Below are positions 1-7,184 of a DNA stretch of 36,961 nucleotides, one piece after another. Both the position numbers and the translations under genes were made by a program. The stretch spans positions 7,411-44,371 of the forward strand of contig PGYL01000020.1 of the NCBI GenBank assembly GCA_002839645.1, read 5' to 3'. The stretch's first letter is position 1. The number at the start of each line of letters is the position of its first letter. The notes beneath the pieces were generated by a model that had not been told where the DNA came from, made no database searches, and saw nothing but the letters and a program-made list of their open reading frames with translations. Source of the DNA: Methanomicrobiales archaeon HGW-Methanomicrobiales-2 (GTDB lineage Archaea > Halobacteriota > Methanomicrobia > Methanomicrobiales > Methanoculleaceae).

Positions 1-71
1 TAGCGGCGCAGGCTCTCCAGCCGGTCCCGGTCGGATCTGGCGATCTCGATCGTGGTTGTCTCCTCGGGCAT
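1..71 (-). CDS. 5' end of a small antitoxin-like protein (partial, runs off the window)
   Basis: Only the first 23 residues are inside the window, read from an ATG at 71 (MPEETTTIEIARSDRDRLES and on). The pattern of a short beta strand (TTIEI) followed by a charged, Arg-rich helix (SDRDRLESL) is that of the small archaeal antitoxins encoded beside RelE or PIN toxins, and it matches the start of the ORF at 109-273. About 40 bases around the two starts are near identical, so the two are local duplicates. The partner toxin, if any, would lie left of the window. Family assignment is by pattern only. Confidence 0.5.
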   Translation of the reverse strand, partial: MPEETTTIEIARSDRDRLESLRR

Positions 72-108
72 AATGAGTTATGGGTCGTTATAAGTTATAG
101 AAGCGTGG

Positions 109-273
109 CTATGGGTGGAGGTGGTGGGGGTCACGCCGGCGAGTGTCCCCGGGCTCGGAGTCCTCGCTCGGACCCGGGAGTCGGCGTACGATGACCGGGT
201 AGGGCTCGTCCGCGTAGTGGCGGAGTTCGTCCAGCCGATCCCGGTCGGATTTGAGGATCTCGATCGTGGCCAT
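109..273 (-). pseudogene. Truncated antitoxin-like ORF, 54 aa, duplicate of the ORF at 1-71
   Basis: The ATG at 273 opens with MATIEILKSDRDRLDELRHY, the same strand-helix start as the neighbouring partial antitoxin, and continues with a plausible helix to about residue 32 (VIVRRL). After that the sequence collapses into Pro/Arg/His/Asp-rich residues with no antitoxin-like tail before the TAG at 109-111. I read this as a 5' fragment joined to unrelated sequence. Upstream on the same strand (about 290-375), another open stretch contains RRIRDEAEEQNLPEP, which resembles the tail of VapB-like antitoxins. That suggests several decayed antitoxins are stacked here. No toxin lies next to it. Confidence 0.45.
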
Positions 274-422
274 CCCCTTGTTCGGTCACTTGATTCTCAG
301 CCTCCTCGAGCACGGGCTCAGGCAGGTTCTGCTCCTCTGCCTCGTCTCGAATGCGGCGAAACCCGCTACCCCTGCTCGATCAGACCCTCTCGCCGGTCTG
401 TCAAACAGGGGCCGCTCTCCCC

Positions 423-2177
423 TCAGAGCGGGAAGATGGCGTACTGGATGTACCAGATGTACTGCACCACGGGTATCCAGAAGTGGTAGCCCTCCCAGCA
501 GCTGGTGGCGAACCGGAAGTCGACGACGACTTCCCAGGCGAGGGGGAAGAACATCAGCGCCGGGATCGCGTAGGCGAGGAGGCGGGGGGAGGCTCGGCGG
601 GCGAGGACGGCGACGTAGAGCACCGCGGCTCCGGCGAGGAAGAGGTAGGTGAGGGTCGTGATGAACGTGACCTGCCCGCCGTGGTTCCGGCCGGCGATGA
701 CCTGGAGGACGACGAAGATGAGCGGGAGATCGACGACCGCGAGCCAGAAGAGGGTTTTGAGGGAGTCCCGCACCCCGTCGGCGTCGAGACCGGCGTGTTT
801 GAGGGCGTAGACCCCGATGACGAGCATGGGGAGGTAGGCCGGGGAGAGGTAGCGCATGTCGGGGATGATCCCGGGGCTTGCCGGCATCCCGGGGAGGGAG
901 CGTGCGTAGGTGAGCACCACTAGGACGGCGGCGAGGGCGAAGAAGGCGAGGAGCCGTGCGTCGCGGGGGCTGATCCCGGTCGATCTGTGGCGGATGAGGG
1001 CATACCCGGCCGCCGCGGCGAGGAGGAGGGCGAAGAACGAGAGTGGCGAGACCTGGAAGAACGCGGCGGACCCGGCCCTGACCGGCTCGAAGAAGGCGCC
1101 GTAGAGGCCGGAGAGGAGGCTATCGGGCCGGATGACATAGTGCCCGATCAGGGTGCTCCAGAGGTTCTCCGTCCCGGATGGGATCTCTCTCCCCGCAGCA
1201 AAGGCGTAGCCCGCCGTCCAGGGGAGGACAAGGGGACTGCCGGAGAGCCCCCAGTTGTTCACGATGAGCGGGAGGGCGCCGAGCGGGACCCCGACGGCGG
1301 CGAGCACGACCTTCCCTGCTTCCCGCCGCCCTTTCCCGGCCGCCGTGGCGAGGCCGAAGAGGAAGAACCCGGCGGCGAGCGCCGGGCCGAGTTCCGGCCG
1401 CGCAAACGCCGTCCACCCGACGGCGATAAACGACATAACGAGGTAGAGGATGTTCTCCCGCGAGAGATAGAGGGTGAAGCAGTAGAGCGCGACGGCGAAG
1501 AGGAGGGCGACGAGCGCGTGGTCCTTGGCGTTCCCCGACCAGAAGAGGTACGAGGAGCAGCAGACCGTCGCGGCGAGCCCGAAGACCCCCCAGCGGTCGG
1601 AGCCGAGGACTTCGCGGAAGATCAGGAAGGCGACGACCGCGAGGAGGGCGAAAGCGATGCTGTTGGTGAAGACGATCGCGGCGACCTCGGGGTAGACGCT
1701 CACGTCGTAGGGGTGCACCCCCCGCACGAACCAGAACTGCCGGTAGAGCGCGGCGTTGAGGACGAAGAGCACCCCGGAGGAGACGATCCCGGCCCATGTC
1801 CAGGGGATCCCCCGCCAGCGGGCATACTCGGGGTACCAGAACTCGATCATGAGGAGCAGGGCGAGGAGGAGGGCGGACCAGAGCATGACCACGGCGAGGC
1901 GGAAGTCGTCGCCGAAGAGCGAGAAGAGGTAGTAGGCGGGGAGCGAGACGATGGGGAGGGCGAGGGTGTAGCAGAGGGTGTCGTGGTGGGAGGCGGCGTA
2001 GTCTGAGGCGCCGTAGGGGGAGTAGCCGAAGAGGAGGTCGCTACCCGTGATGAGGTGGTTCAACTGGTCGGCGGTGATCCACTCGTCGGTGAGATAAATA
2101 TGGGCATAACCAAGAGATAACGATAATAAAAAGATGATACAGCAGATTATTGCACACGTTTTAAAGAGAGCCTTCAT
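423..2177 (-). CDS. Polytopic membrane protein, GT-C glycosyltransferase-like, downstream of a pilin
   Basis: The protein has 584 residues and about 12 or more hydrophobic segments, starting with a signal-anchor at residues 5-27. The first extracytoplasmic loop reads YLTDEWITADQLNHLITGSD. An acidic pair shortly after the first membrane segment is the hallmark of GT-C enzymes (PMT/ArnT/Dpm-using transferases), so a role in transferring a lipid-linked sugar is plausible but not shown. It follows the pilin gene by 9 bases on the same strand. The gap is a run of T on the coding strand (2178-2184) and there is no Shine-Dalgarno sequence, so expression is probably lower than that of the pilin. One possible role is pilin or surface glycosylation. 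The first 25 codons are AT-rich, unlike the GC-rich remainder. Confidence 0.7.
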   Translation of the reverse strand: MKALFKTCAIICCIIFLLSLSLGYAHIYLTDEWITADQLNHLITGSDLLFGYSPYGASDYAASHHDTLCYTLALPIVSLPAYYLFSLFGDDFRLAVVMLWSALLLALLLMIEFWYPEYARWRGIPWTWAGIVSSGVLFVLNAALYRQFWFVRGVHPYDVSVYPEVAAIVFTNSIAFALLAVVAFLIFREVLGSDRWGVFGLAATVCCSSYLFWSGNAKDHALVALLFAVALYCFTLYLSRENILYLVMSFIAVGWTAFARPELGPALAAGFFLFGLATAAGKGRREAGKVVLAAVGVPLGALPLIVNNWGLSGSPLVLPWTAGYAFAAGREIPSGTENLWSTLIGHYVIRPDSLLSGLYGAFFEPVRAGSAAFFQVSPLSFFALLLAAAAGYALIRHRSTGISPRDARLLAFFALAAVLVVLTYARSLPGMPASPGIIPDMRYLSPAYLPMLVIGVYALKHAGLDADGVRDSLKTLFWLAVVDLPLIFVVLQVIAGRNHGGQVTFITTLTYLFLAGAAVLYVAVLARRASPRLLAYAIPALMFFPLAWEVVVDFRFATSCWEGYHFWIPVVQYIWYIQYAIFPL

Positions 2178-2186
2178 AAAAAAAGA

Positions 2187-2618
2187 TTAGAGGGTTCCGT
2201 CCGTCAGCATCTGCTCATGACCATCGCTGAAGTGTCCGGTCACAACCACACGTTTTTGTACGGTTTGGCTCATTTTATCAATGGAATACACATTTCCTAC
2301 TGACAATTTCTCGGTAAGGCCCCCCGATGTAACAGCATTAAGAGTTTTACTATTACCAGCGACTGTGTAGTAATCCGTACCGTCAACAGTTACCTTGAGG
2401 TAATTAAGAGTAGTGACATCTGCTCCACCCTGTATGGTCACCTGTAAAGTTACCCCATCTTTCTGAAGGCCAACGGCAACGTTCTTCTGAGTCTGCACGT
2501 TATCCGTCATTCCAAACACAAACGCCGCAATAACCGCGGCGAGGATCACCGTGATGGCGACCATGAGAATTACGCCGATCACCGGCGATACTGCTTCTTC
2601 ATTCTGCTTGAAGTTCAT
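2187..2618 (-). CDS. Archaeal type IV pilin / Pilin_N domain protein
   Basis: I place the start at the ATG at 2618, giving 143 residues, because GAGGTG lies 5 bases upstream; an ATG one codon earlier is also possible. The N-terminus MNFKQNEEAVSPVIGVILMV is the class III signal of archaeal pilins. There is a short charged leader, a conserved AVSPVIG stretch, then a hydrophobic helix to about residue 36 that forms the pilus core. EppA/PibD-type peptidases cleave just before such helices. The remaining 105 residues form a beta-rich domain with repeated VTV/VTI strands. A TATA-like box lies at about 2686-2693. The protein should be assembled in the membrane into a surface pilus. The membrane-protein gene follows directly. 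Confidence 0.85.
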   Translation of the reverse strand: MNFKQNEEAVSPVIGVILMVAITVILAAVIAAFVFGMTDNVQTQKNVAVGLQKDGVTLQVTIQGGADVTTLNYLKVTVDGTDYYTVAGNSKTLNAVTSGGLTEKLSVGNVYSIDKMSQTVQKRVVVTGHFSDGHEQMLTDGTL

Positions 2619-2684
2619 CATACACCTCTTCCGACTCTGAGCCCCGATGGGGATGTCGGTCGATGAAACAAACTGTTTTCCCAT

Positions 2685-2696
2685 GGTATATATGTG
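2685..2696 (-). promoter_or_regulatory. TATA box of the pilin gene
   Basis: Read on the minus strand the sequence is CATATATACC, about 70 bases before the pilin ATG at 2618. Transcription would start near 2662 and give a leader of about 45 bases carrying the GAGGTG ribosome site. It is assigned by position and sequence only. Confidence 0.45.
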
Positions 2697-2699
2697 TTT

Positions 2700-3190
2700 C
2701 GTAGTAATCCTTTCCGGAACGATTTAATATCGCCGTCAGCGCCTCTGCGAAAGGATCTTTCATGGCATAAAGGAGTTGTTGAAAGGAACAAACGGGCCGG
2801 AAATGCGGTTCTGGAGAAAATACAAATTCATCGGCTCCGGCGTATAATACAGGACCCCGGCGGCGCTCCCCGGGTGCGGCACGGGAGGGGGAATTTCCGG
2901 GCCCGGGCGGGTCCGTGCGTCGCCATGCGCGGTCTCCACGTGAGTCGGAGGAGGCGTACGATCTAACGCCCGGCCAGTCGCCCCGGGCGCTGCAGGACGA
3001 TGAGAGGGGAGAAGGAGACCCCCTGCCCGGCCGGATCATTGCCGCCCCGCCTCCTCGGACTTTCGCGAGAGGGCCGTGCGTTCAAGCAGCATCCCCCGGA
3101 CCCGTACGTTCCGGTGCTCAACGCGGCATAGAACTCACGGGCGAAGGGGTCTTGTGTGGTAAGAAGCGAGGAGAGATCCGGTTCCTGAAC
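2700..3190. other. No recognisable gene (491 bases)
   Basis: Open stretches exist on both strands, but none has a ribosome site, a domain I recognise or a natural start. The part nearest the pilin is AT-rich and may hold upstream control sites. From about 2850 the sequence becomes strongly GC-rich with Pro/Arg-rich translations, typical of shadow frames or decayed coding DNA. It leads directly into the PIN remnant at 3191. Confidence 0.4.
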
Positions 3191-3403
3191 TCACCGGTCA
3201 TCCTCGTTCACCGGCAACAAACGCCGGATGGCGATCCCCGGCAGGAGTTCCTCGATCCGGTCACGGTTGCTCAGGATGGGGGTGTTATTTGTGGTGACGA
3301 AACAGATCCCTTCCCGGATCCTGGAGACCAGCAGGAAGTGCGCGTCCAGCACCACAAGGGTATCCAGGGTTTCGACCGGGGCGGCGGAGTCGTCCGCATT
3401 CTT
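3191..3403 (-). pseudogene. PIN-domain (VapC-like) toxin remnant, copy 1
   Basis: The minus-strand frame ending at the TGA at 3191-3193 reads through about 70 residues but has no start codon with a ribosome site. Its core (VVLDAHFLLVSRIREGICFV, then TTNNTPILSNRDRIEELLP) matches the last third of PIN ribonucleases, where a strand ending in TTN precedes the final acidic site. The catalytic N-terminal half is absent. The upstream end of the frame runs into the stop codon of a RelE remnant. A closely similar copy lies at 4928-5189, in the same orientation. Confidence 0.6.
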
Positions 3404-3449
3404 AACGGTAGGTGCTGTTCCGGTGCCCTGCCTCGACCATAATCCGGAG
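3236..3449. repeat. Direct repeat unit, copy 1 (decayed PIN + RelE end)
   Basis: This segment matches 4959-5217 in the same orientation. The match includes long identical runs around GGAGTTCCTCGATCCGGTCA, and the copy at 4959 carries an extra 60 to 70 bases in the middle. The two copies flank the DUF1016 nuclease gene. The repeat extends in gene order, though not in full sequence, to a HepT remnant on the right of each copy. Confidence 0.75.
3402..3449 (-). pseudogene. RelE/ParE-type toxin remnant (last 15 residues), copy 1
   Basis: The minus strand reads LRIMVEAGHRNSTYR followed by TAA. This is almost the same as the C-terminus of the intact RelE-like toxin at 5188-5448 (VLEAGHRSSIYR). The rest of the toxin and its antitoxin are missing here. 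The fragment sits between the PIN and HepT remnants in the same order as the complete copy downstream. Confidence 0.6.
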
Positions 3450-3463
3450 CCGCTACTCCAGGG

Positions 3464-3592
3464 TCAAGGACCCTTCAGCGCCAGCAGGTCATCTTCGACC
3501 ACGTTCCAGACTGCATCCCGGTCGATCCCGAAATAGTGGTGGATGAGGATGTTCCTCATCCCGATGATAGGAGATGAGCGGATCGCCCCGGA
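3464..3592 (-). pseudogene. HepT (HEPN, DUF86) toxin remnant, copy 1
   Basis: The minus strand encodes SSPIIGMRNILIHHYFGIDR and then AVWNVVEDDLLALKGP before a TGA at 3464-3466. The RNILIHHY stretch carries the HEPN RNase signature R-X4-H-X-Y, and AVWNVVEDDL is the normal HepT C-terminus. Upstream, the frame meets a stop at about 3618, so the first two thirds are lost. No MntA partner is next to it. Confidence 0.65.
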
Positions 3593-3639
3593 CGCACAAA
3601 GCGATCCCGAACTTCATCCGCTATCCTCTTATTTCCGTC

Positions 3640-4794
3640 TCAAACTCCCGAACGGATTTGTTCTTCAATAAAAGCCTGCATTTCATCTTTTCCCGGCAGT
3701 TTTAGCAGATACCTGGAGACGAAGAGATTGTTGTCCATGCCTGCCAGAGCGTATTCCACCAGCGCCTGATTTTTATGGGTGCAGAGCAGAATGCCCACCG
3801 GCGGGTTATCTCCCTCAGTCATCACGTTCTTTCTATACCAGCTCACATAGGTGTTAAGTTGGCCAATGTTTTCATGACTGAAACCGTCCAGTTTCATCTC
3901 CACCAGTACATGGCATTTAAGAATACGGTGGTAAAAAACCAGGTCCACAAAAAAATGCTCGTCGCCAATGAGTATGCGTTTCTGCCGGGCTTCGAAACAG
4001 AATCCGTGGCCTAACTCGAGAAGAAATGCTTCCAACCTTTTGAGGAGTTGACTTTCCAGATGTGATTCGCTCATTACTTCTTCAGGCTTGAGTCCCAGAA
4101 ATTCGAAAATGTAGGGGTCACGGATAGCCAGATTAGGCTCGGCCTGATCCGCATTCTGCTGTGCCACCTCTGAAAGTTTCTTTTTATCGGTCGAGAGCCC
4201 GGAGCGTTCATAATATAGACTGTTAATCTGACGTTTCAACTCGCGCACCGACCAATTACCGCGAATGCACTCGACTTCATAAAAAGCGCGCCTGGTTTCG
4301 TCCTCCAGATTGATGAGCTCCGCGAGATGGGTAAAGGAGAGTCTGGAGATCAATATCTTCCCTGCAATGCGGGATTGTGGAGTCGCTGACTCCACAATCA
4401 GAGATCCGCTATCCTGGGAGTCAATCCCCGATCCAGCGAAAAGTCTCTGCCGAACCGATGCATTCAGAAGCTGCGTCAATTGTGGAGGCAGCGCCCCCAC
4501 AATCTGTGGATAGGTGAGATAGAACCGCCGATATCGGTACAACTCCCGACGGTCGCAACGTGATATCTCCTGAGCCGTCAGAATTTCTGCAAGCCTGTCC
4601 ATCAGCCTGTCTCCATAGTCTGCACGATCAATGCCGAAACGCTCGTATTCCTCAATGTAGCAACCAATGAGCCAGTTTCTGAGCGTCAGGCTGATATTGA
4701 CCGCACGACTGGCCTGAGTAACCAGTTCATCATGAACGTGGCGGATAGACCCTACCAGTCCATCAAAATTGAATATCGGTTCTTCCGTACTCAT
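3640..4794 (-). CDS. DUF1016/YhcG-type PD-(D/E)XK nuclease
   Basis: The protein has 384 residues. Residues 1-170 form the helical DUF1016 N-terminal domain, with the typical QASRAVNISLTLRNWLIGCY and YRYRRFYLTYPQIVGALPPQ stretches. The C-terminal half is a PD-(D/E)XK nuclease fold: FVDLVFYHRILKCHVLVEMK supplies the D and E-X-K catalytic residues, followed by the usual GQLNTYVSWYR helix. Homologues occur as solitary genes in defence or mobile islands, or beside restriction systems. The reading frame is intact. Base composition is clearly lower in GC than the housekeeping genes, which suggests transfer. It is flanked on both sides by direct copies of TA debris. Substrate and biological role are unknown; I infer a role in DNA cleavage or recombination. 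Confidence 0.85.
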   Translation of the reverse strand: MSTEEPIFNFDGLVGSIRHVHDELVTQASRAVNISLTLRNWLIGCYIEEYERFGIDRADYGDRLMDRLAEILTAQEISRCDRRELYRYRRFYLTYPQIVGALPPQLTQLLNASVRQRLFAGSGIDSQDSGSLIVESATPQSRIAGKILISRLSFTHLAELINLEDETRRAFYEVECIRGNWSVRELKRQINSLYYERSGLSTDKKKLSEVAQQNADQAEPNLAIRDPYIFEFLGLKPEEVMSESHLESQLLKRLEAFLLELGHGFCFEARQKRILIGDEHFFVDLVFYHRILKCHVLVEMKLDGFSHENIGQLNTYVSWYRKNVMTEGDNPPVGILLCTHKNQALVEYALAGMDNNLFVSRYLLKLPGKDEMQAFIEEQIRSGV

Positions 4795-4927
4795 CTGTAG
4801 TGCCTCATAACCTTAGATCATCCCCTGCAGATGATCGTTGAATCGCATGACGGGGAAGAGTCGCTCTTACGAATCCTCCCATCTCCTCATCTGTTCATAT
4901 TTGCGTAGGATTACATAATCCATTTGA

Positions 4928-5189
4928 TTAACCAGCCCGGAAGACCGGATAAAACACCGGCAGGAGTTCCTCGATCCGGTCACGGTTGCTCAGGATGCGG
5001 GTGTTATTTGTGGTGACGAAACAGACCTCTTCCCGGATCATGGGGGCCGGCAGGAAATACGCATCCGGCACCACAGGGATATCCAGGGTTTCGGCCGGGG
5101 CGTTCTCCTCCCCGGGGACGTGGGCATCGCAGTCCCCGGGGGCGGCAGAAGTGGCGGAGGGCCGGGGCGGCGGGGTCGTCCGCGTTCTT
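4928..5189 (-). pseudogene. PIN-domain (VapC-like) toxin remnant, copy 2
   Basis: Read on the minus strand, the sequence carries VCFVTTNNTRILSNRDRIEE, the same C-terminal PIN segment as copy 1. Here it ends in a different tail (LPVFYPVFRAG) and a TAA at 4928-4930. Between this segment and the preceding RelE stop there is an insertion of 60 to 70 bases that shifts the frame. The N-terminal catalytic half is again absent, so no functional ribonuclease is encoded. Confidence 0.6.
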
Positions 5190-5217
5190 AACGGTAGATG
5201 CTGCTCCGGTGTCCCGC
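4959..5217. repeat. Direct repeat unit, copy 2
   Basis: This is the partner of 3236-3449. It contains the same PIN and RelE C-terminal sequence plus an internal GC-rich insertion at about 5100-5165. Here the RelE part belongs to an intact gene. The longer and more complete copy is therefore probably closer to the ancestral cassette. Confidence 0.75.
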
Positions 5218-5448
5218 CTCCAGTACAAGAATCAGGAGGTGTTCATCCTCGATCGTGAGAATAACCCGGTACCGGCCTTCCCGGAGCCGGTAGACGGGAG
5301 TCCTGGAAAACCCGGCCAGTTTCCGGACGTGCCGGTAGGGGTTCTCCCGGATCCCGGCGACCGAACGGATGATCCGGCGGGCCGCTTCGGGAGGAAGCTT
5401 CTGAAGATCCCGCCGTGCCCGGGCGGTGTAGGTGACCGTATAGGTCAT
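5188..5448 (-). CDS. RelE/ParE-superfamily toxin
   Basis: The protein has 86 residues, the usual length for the family. It opens with YTVTYTARARRDLQKLPPEA, the beta strand and Lys/Arg-rich helices seen in RelE toxins. It continues with the strand pair YRLREGRYRVILTIED and ends in LEAGHRSSIYR, where Arg, His and Tyr sit as in catalytic RelE members. The gene overlaps the upstream antitoxin by 4 bases (ATGA), so the two are co-translated. RelE proteins cleave mRNA on the ribosome, whereas ParE members poison gyrase. The conserved C-terminal Tyr argues for an RNase, but this is an inference. Confidence 0.82.
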   Translation of the reverse strand: MTYTVTYTARARRDLQKLPPEAARRIIRSVAGIRENPYRHVRKLAGFSRTPVYRLREGRYRVILTIEDEHLLILVLEAGHRSSIYR

Positions 5449-5681
5449 TCCTCCACACCAAACTCCTTTTTGATATCGTCCTCGGAGTAGAGCCGGCCGG
5501 CCTTGATGTCCTCCAGGGCTTCCTCGATACCCCGGATGGCCTCTTCACTCAGGGGCTCTTCGTCGACGGCCATGTCGAGCAGGCGGCCGATAACATCATT
5601 ATAGGACTCCTTTGGGTGCCGTTTAAGACCCTCCAGACGGTCTTTGTTCGCCGGTGTGATCCAGACGGTAGTGGCGGACAT
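5445..5681 (-). CDS. Antitoxin of the RelE-like module
   Basis: The protein has 78 residues. The N-terminal strand-helix (TTVWITPANKDRLEGLKRHP) is followed by YNDVIGRLLDMAV, then an acidic tail (EPLSEEAIRGIEEALEDIKAG) that would wrap the toxin. The same plan is seen in the antitoxin at 6614-6844, so the two modules are paralogues. These antitoxins normally bind their own promoter as dimers. The module lies alone on the minus strand between the duplicated PIN remnant and a HepT remnant. Confidence 0.8.
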   Translation of the reverse strand: MSATTVWITPANKDRLEGLKRHPKESYNDVIGRLLDMAVDEEPLSEEAIRGIEEALEDIKAGRLYSEDDIKKEFGVEE

Positions 5682-5783
5682 GTAGACGCCTATAGGTCAT
5701 TATAGGATATGAAGCGTGCGGTCGGGCAGCGTTAGATCCTCTCCTGTAACGTGAGCTGTGTACTGGCAACCCTACCTGAGCGG

Positions 5784-5855
5784 CTACTTCCGGATCAAGG
5801 GCAAGAGTTGTTCCTTAAGCGCCGGCAGGTCGCGCTCGACCACGTTCCAGGTTCC
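5784..5855 (-). pseudogene. HepT (HEPN, DUF86) remnant, copy 2
   Basis: The minus strand reads TWNVVERDLPALKEQLLPLI and RK before a TAG at 5784-5786. This matches the extreme C-terminus of HepT and the tail of copy 1 at 3464. The HEPN catalytic motif and everything before it are missing. The remnant lies to the right of the RelE module, as the first HepT remnant lies to the right of the first RelE remnant. Confidence 0.55.
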
Positions 5856-5971
5856 TGATCGCCTCCCTACCGATTTTTGGACGTGCCGCCCCGCCCCCTT
5901 CACCCCCGCAGGATAACTACAACAAAAATCATTATTCCTCAAGTTCCATACTCGTCCCGGGAGTTCACATC

Positions 5972-6196
5972 ATGATCATCCGATTTGAAACAATCTATGA
6001 AGATGGCTGTTGGTCTGCTCATGCAATCGGATATAGCATCTTCACCGATGGAAGAGATTTTGAAGAACTCCTCAAAAATATCGAAAAAACCGTACTCTTG
6101 TATTTCGAGGATGAACTCGAACCGGAAGAACCGATCACAATCCTGACGCAGACAAAACTCCAGGTGCATTCCGTTGCCAGATCTTCCGGTTGTTAG
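5972..6196 (+). CDS. hicB: HicB-like antitoxin, orphan
   Basis: The protein has 74 residues, starting from an ATG with GGGAG 7 bases upstream. It reads as a small HicB/UPF0150 fold: strand IIRFETIYEDGCWSAHAIGY, then IFTDGRDFEELLKNIEKTV and LYFEDE. The strand-strand-helix order with a Gly-Asp turn is typical. The last ten residues do not look family-like. They overlap, out of frame, a HicA fragment at 6174-6239, so the module has lost its toxin. Base composition is AT-richer than the surroundings. Confidence 0.65.
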   Translation: MIIRFETIYEDGCWSAHAIGYSIFTDGRDFEELLKNIEKTVLLYFEDELEPEEPITILTQTKLQVHSVARSSGC

Positions 6197-6239
6197 CAGC
6201 CCGGATATCGTCGGGGTTCTTGAGATGGAAACCGGGTGA
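6174..6239 (+). pseudogene. HicA toxin remnant (N-terminal piece)
   Basis: In the frame shifted relative to the orphan HicB, the plus strand reads LPDLPVVSSPDIVGVLEMET followed by a Gly and TGA. HicA proteins typically begin with a similar LPVVSG...L segment. Only about 21 residues remain, and the double-stranded-RNA-binding core with its catalytic His is gone. The breakpoint coincides with the start of the DUF1016 remnant on the other strand. Confidence 0.45.
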
Positions 6240-6244
6240 AAAAC

Positions 6245-6518
6245 CTGATCATCCGCCGGGGATTTTTGCCGCTGTATCCCGGTCCGTATTCTGCTACCAA
6301 TTCTCTCGATACTGTCGAGACTATCTTTCTCGCGTGGCAGCACGCTGTTCCTGGAGGATATCCCTCAGGATTCGGCCGCCGATATGCCGGTACAGCAGGA
6401 CCGGTTCGACATTCACCGCAGCCCGGCTCTTTGCCGTGGAGATCTTGTCCGGTGATACGGCGTATGTGCTGCCGGATCCGCGAAGGGTTCTACCCGAGAT
6501 CCACGCGGAAGTATGCAT
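6245..6518 (-). pseudogene. DUF1016 N-terminal domain remnant
   Basis: The minus strand contains ISTAKSRAAVNVEPVLLYRH followed by IGGRILRDILQEQRAA. This resembles the canonical YhcG start, in which a run of Ala/Arg residues precedes a 'VN..LV.LYW.IG..I' helix. A frameshift or stop near 6321 breaks the frame, and similarity fades by about 6250 where the HicA fragment begins. It belongs to a different DUF1016 subgroup from the intact gene at 3640-4794, so it is not a recent copy of it. Confidence 0.45.
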
Positions 6519-6613
6519 GGACCGGAACGTTCCGGATGGCTTCCGCGATCGCCGGGGCGCTCTGCGTAACGTGACCCAAAATCCTTATACTCCTCATGAA
6601 CCTATGGTTTACT

Positions 6614-6844
6614 ATGTCCACGACGATCCAGCTTCAACCGGAGACCAAGTCCCGCCTGGACGCCCTGAAAGCCCATCCTCAGGAGAGCGATGACGAGACG
6701 CTCAACCGCATCATGGACGTATTATTCGATCCGGAACCGCTCTCCGAAGAGACGCTGCAGCGTATCGAGGAAGGGCTTGCAGACATGCGGGCCGGTCGCT
6801 GCCGCTCGCTTGAGGAGATCGCTCAGGAACTGGGCCTGGAATGA
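6614..6844 (+). CDS. Antitoxin of a second RelE-like module
   Basis: The protein has 76 residues from the ATG at 6614; an upstream in-frame ATG at 6596 would add six residues not seen in the paralogue. It begins MSTTIQLQPETKSRLDALKA and carries the acidic tail EPLSEETLQRIEEGLADMRA, matching the antitoxin at 5445-5681 in layout. It overlaps its toxin by 4 bases (ATGA). It should fold as a strand-helix-helix DNA-binding dimer and repress its own operon. Confidence 0.8.
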   Translation: MSTTIQLQPETKSRLDALKAHPQESDDETLNRIMDVLFDPEPLSEETLQRIEEGLADMRAGRCRSLEEIAQELGLE

Positions 6845-7113
6845 TCTGGCGGATCGAATTCACCCACGGAGCGGAGCGTGATCTGAAACATCTCCCGAAG
6901 TCCGATGGACAACGGATCAAAGATGAATTAACGGCTCTTGCGGAAGAACCGTTTCCCCATTTACATGTCAAAAAACTGAAAGGGCACCAGAGTAGCCCGC
7001 TGTATTCTCATCGTGTGGGGCCGTACCGGATCATTCTCGCCATCGAGAACGGGGTGATGACCATCACCGTGATTGAGGTCGGAAACCGGAGTAACGTCTA
7101 TCGGAAGTATTGA
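6841..7113 (+). CDS. RelE/ParE-superfamily toxin, second module
   Basis: The protein has 90 residues. It opens IWRIEFTHGAERDLKHLPKS, continues with the strand pair SHRVGPYRIILAIENGVMTI, and ends VIEVGNRSNVYRKY. The C-terminal Arg and Tyr correspond to those of the paralogue at 5188-5448 (GHRSSIYR), but His is replaced by Asn in GNRS. This may change activity or substrate. Translation is coupled to the antitoxin by an ATGA overlap. Downstream lies the first copy of the GC-rich repeat. Confidence 0.82.
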   Translation: MIWRIEFTHGAERDLKHLPKSDGQRIKDELTALAEEPFPHLHVKKLKGHQSSPLYSHRVGPYRIILAIENGVMTITVIEVGNRSNVYRKY

Positions 7114-7184
7114 TGCGTCCTGAAAACTGCGAAACGAATAGGTCAATCCCGGCTCATGAGCCGGCATGCGACACCAGTACTCGT

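Noticed and set aside
987-2006. Plus-strand open frame of 339 codons
   Set aside because: It is antisense to the membrane-protein gene, with extreme Glu/Gly/Asp content and no domain.
2599-3039. Longer protein overlapping the pilin start
   Set aside because: The frame covers the pilin promoter and has no ribosome site or recognisable domain.
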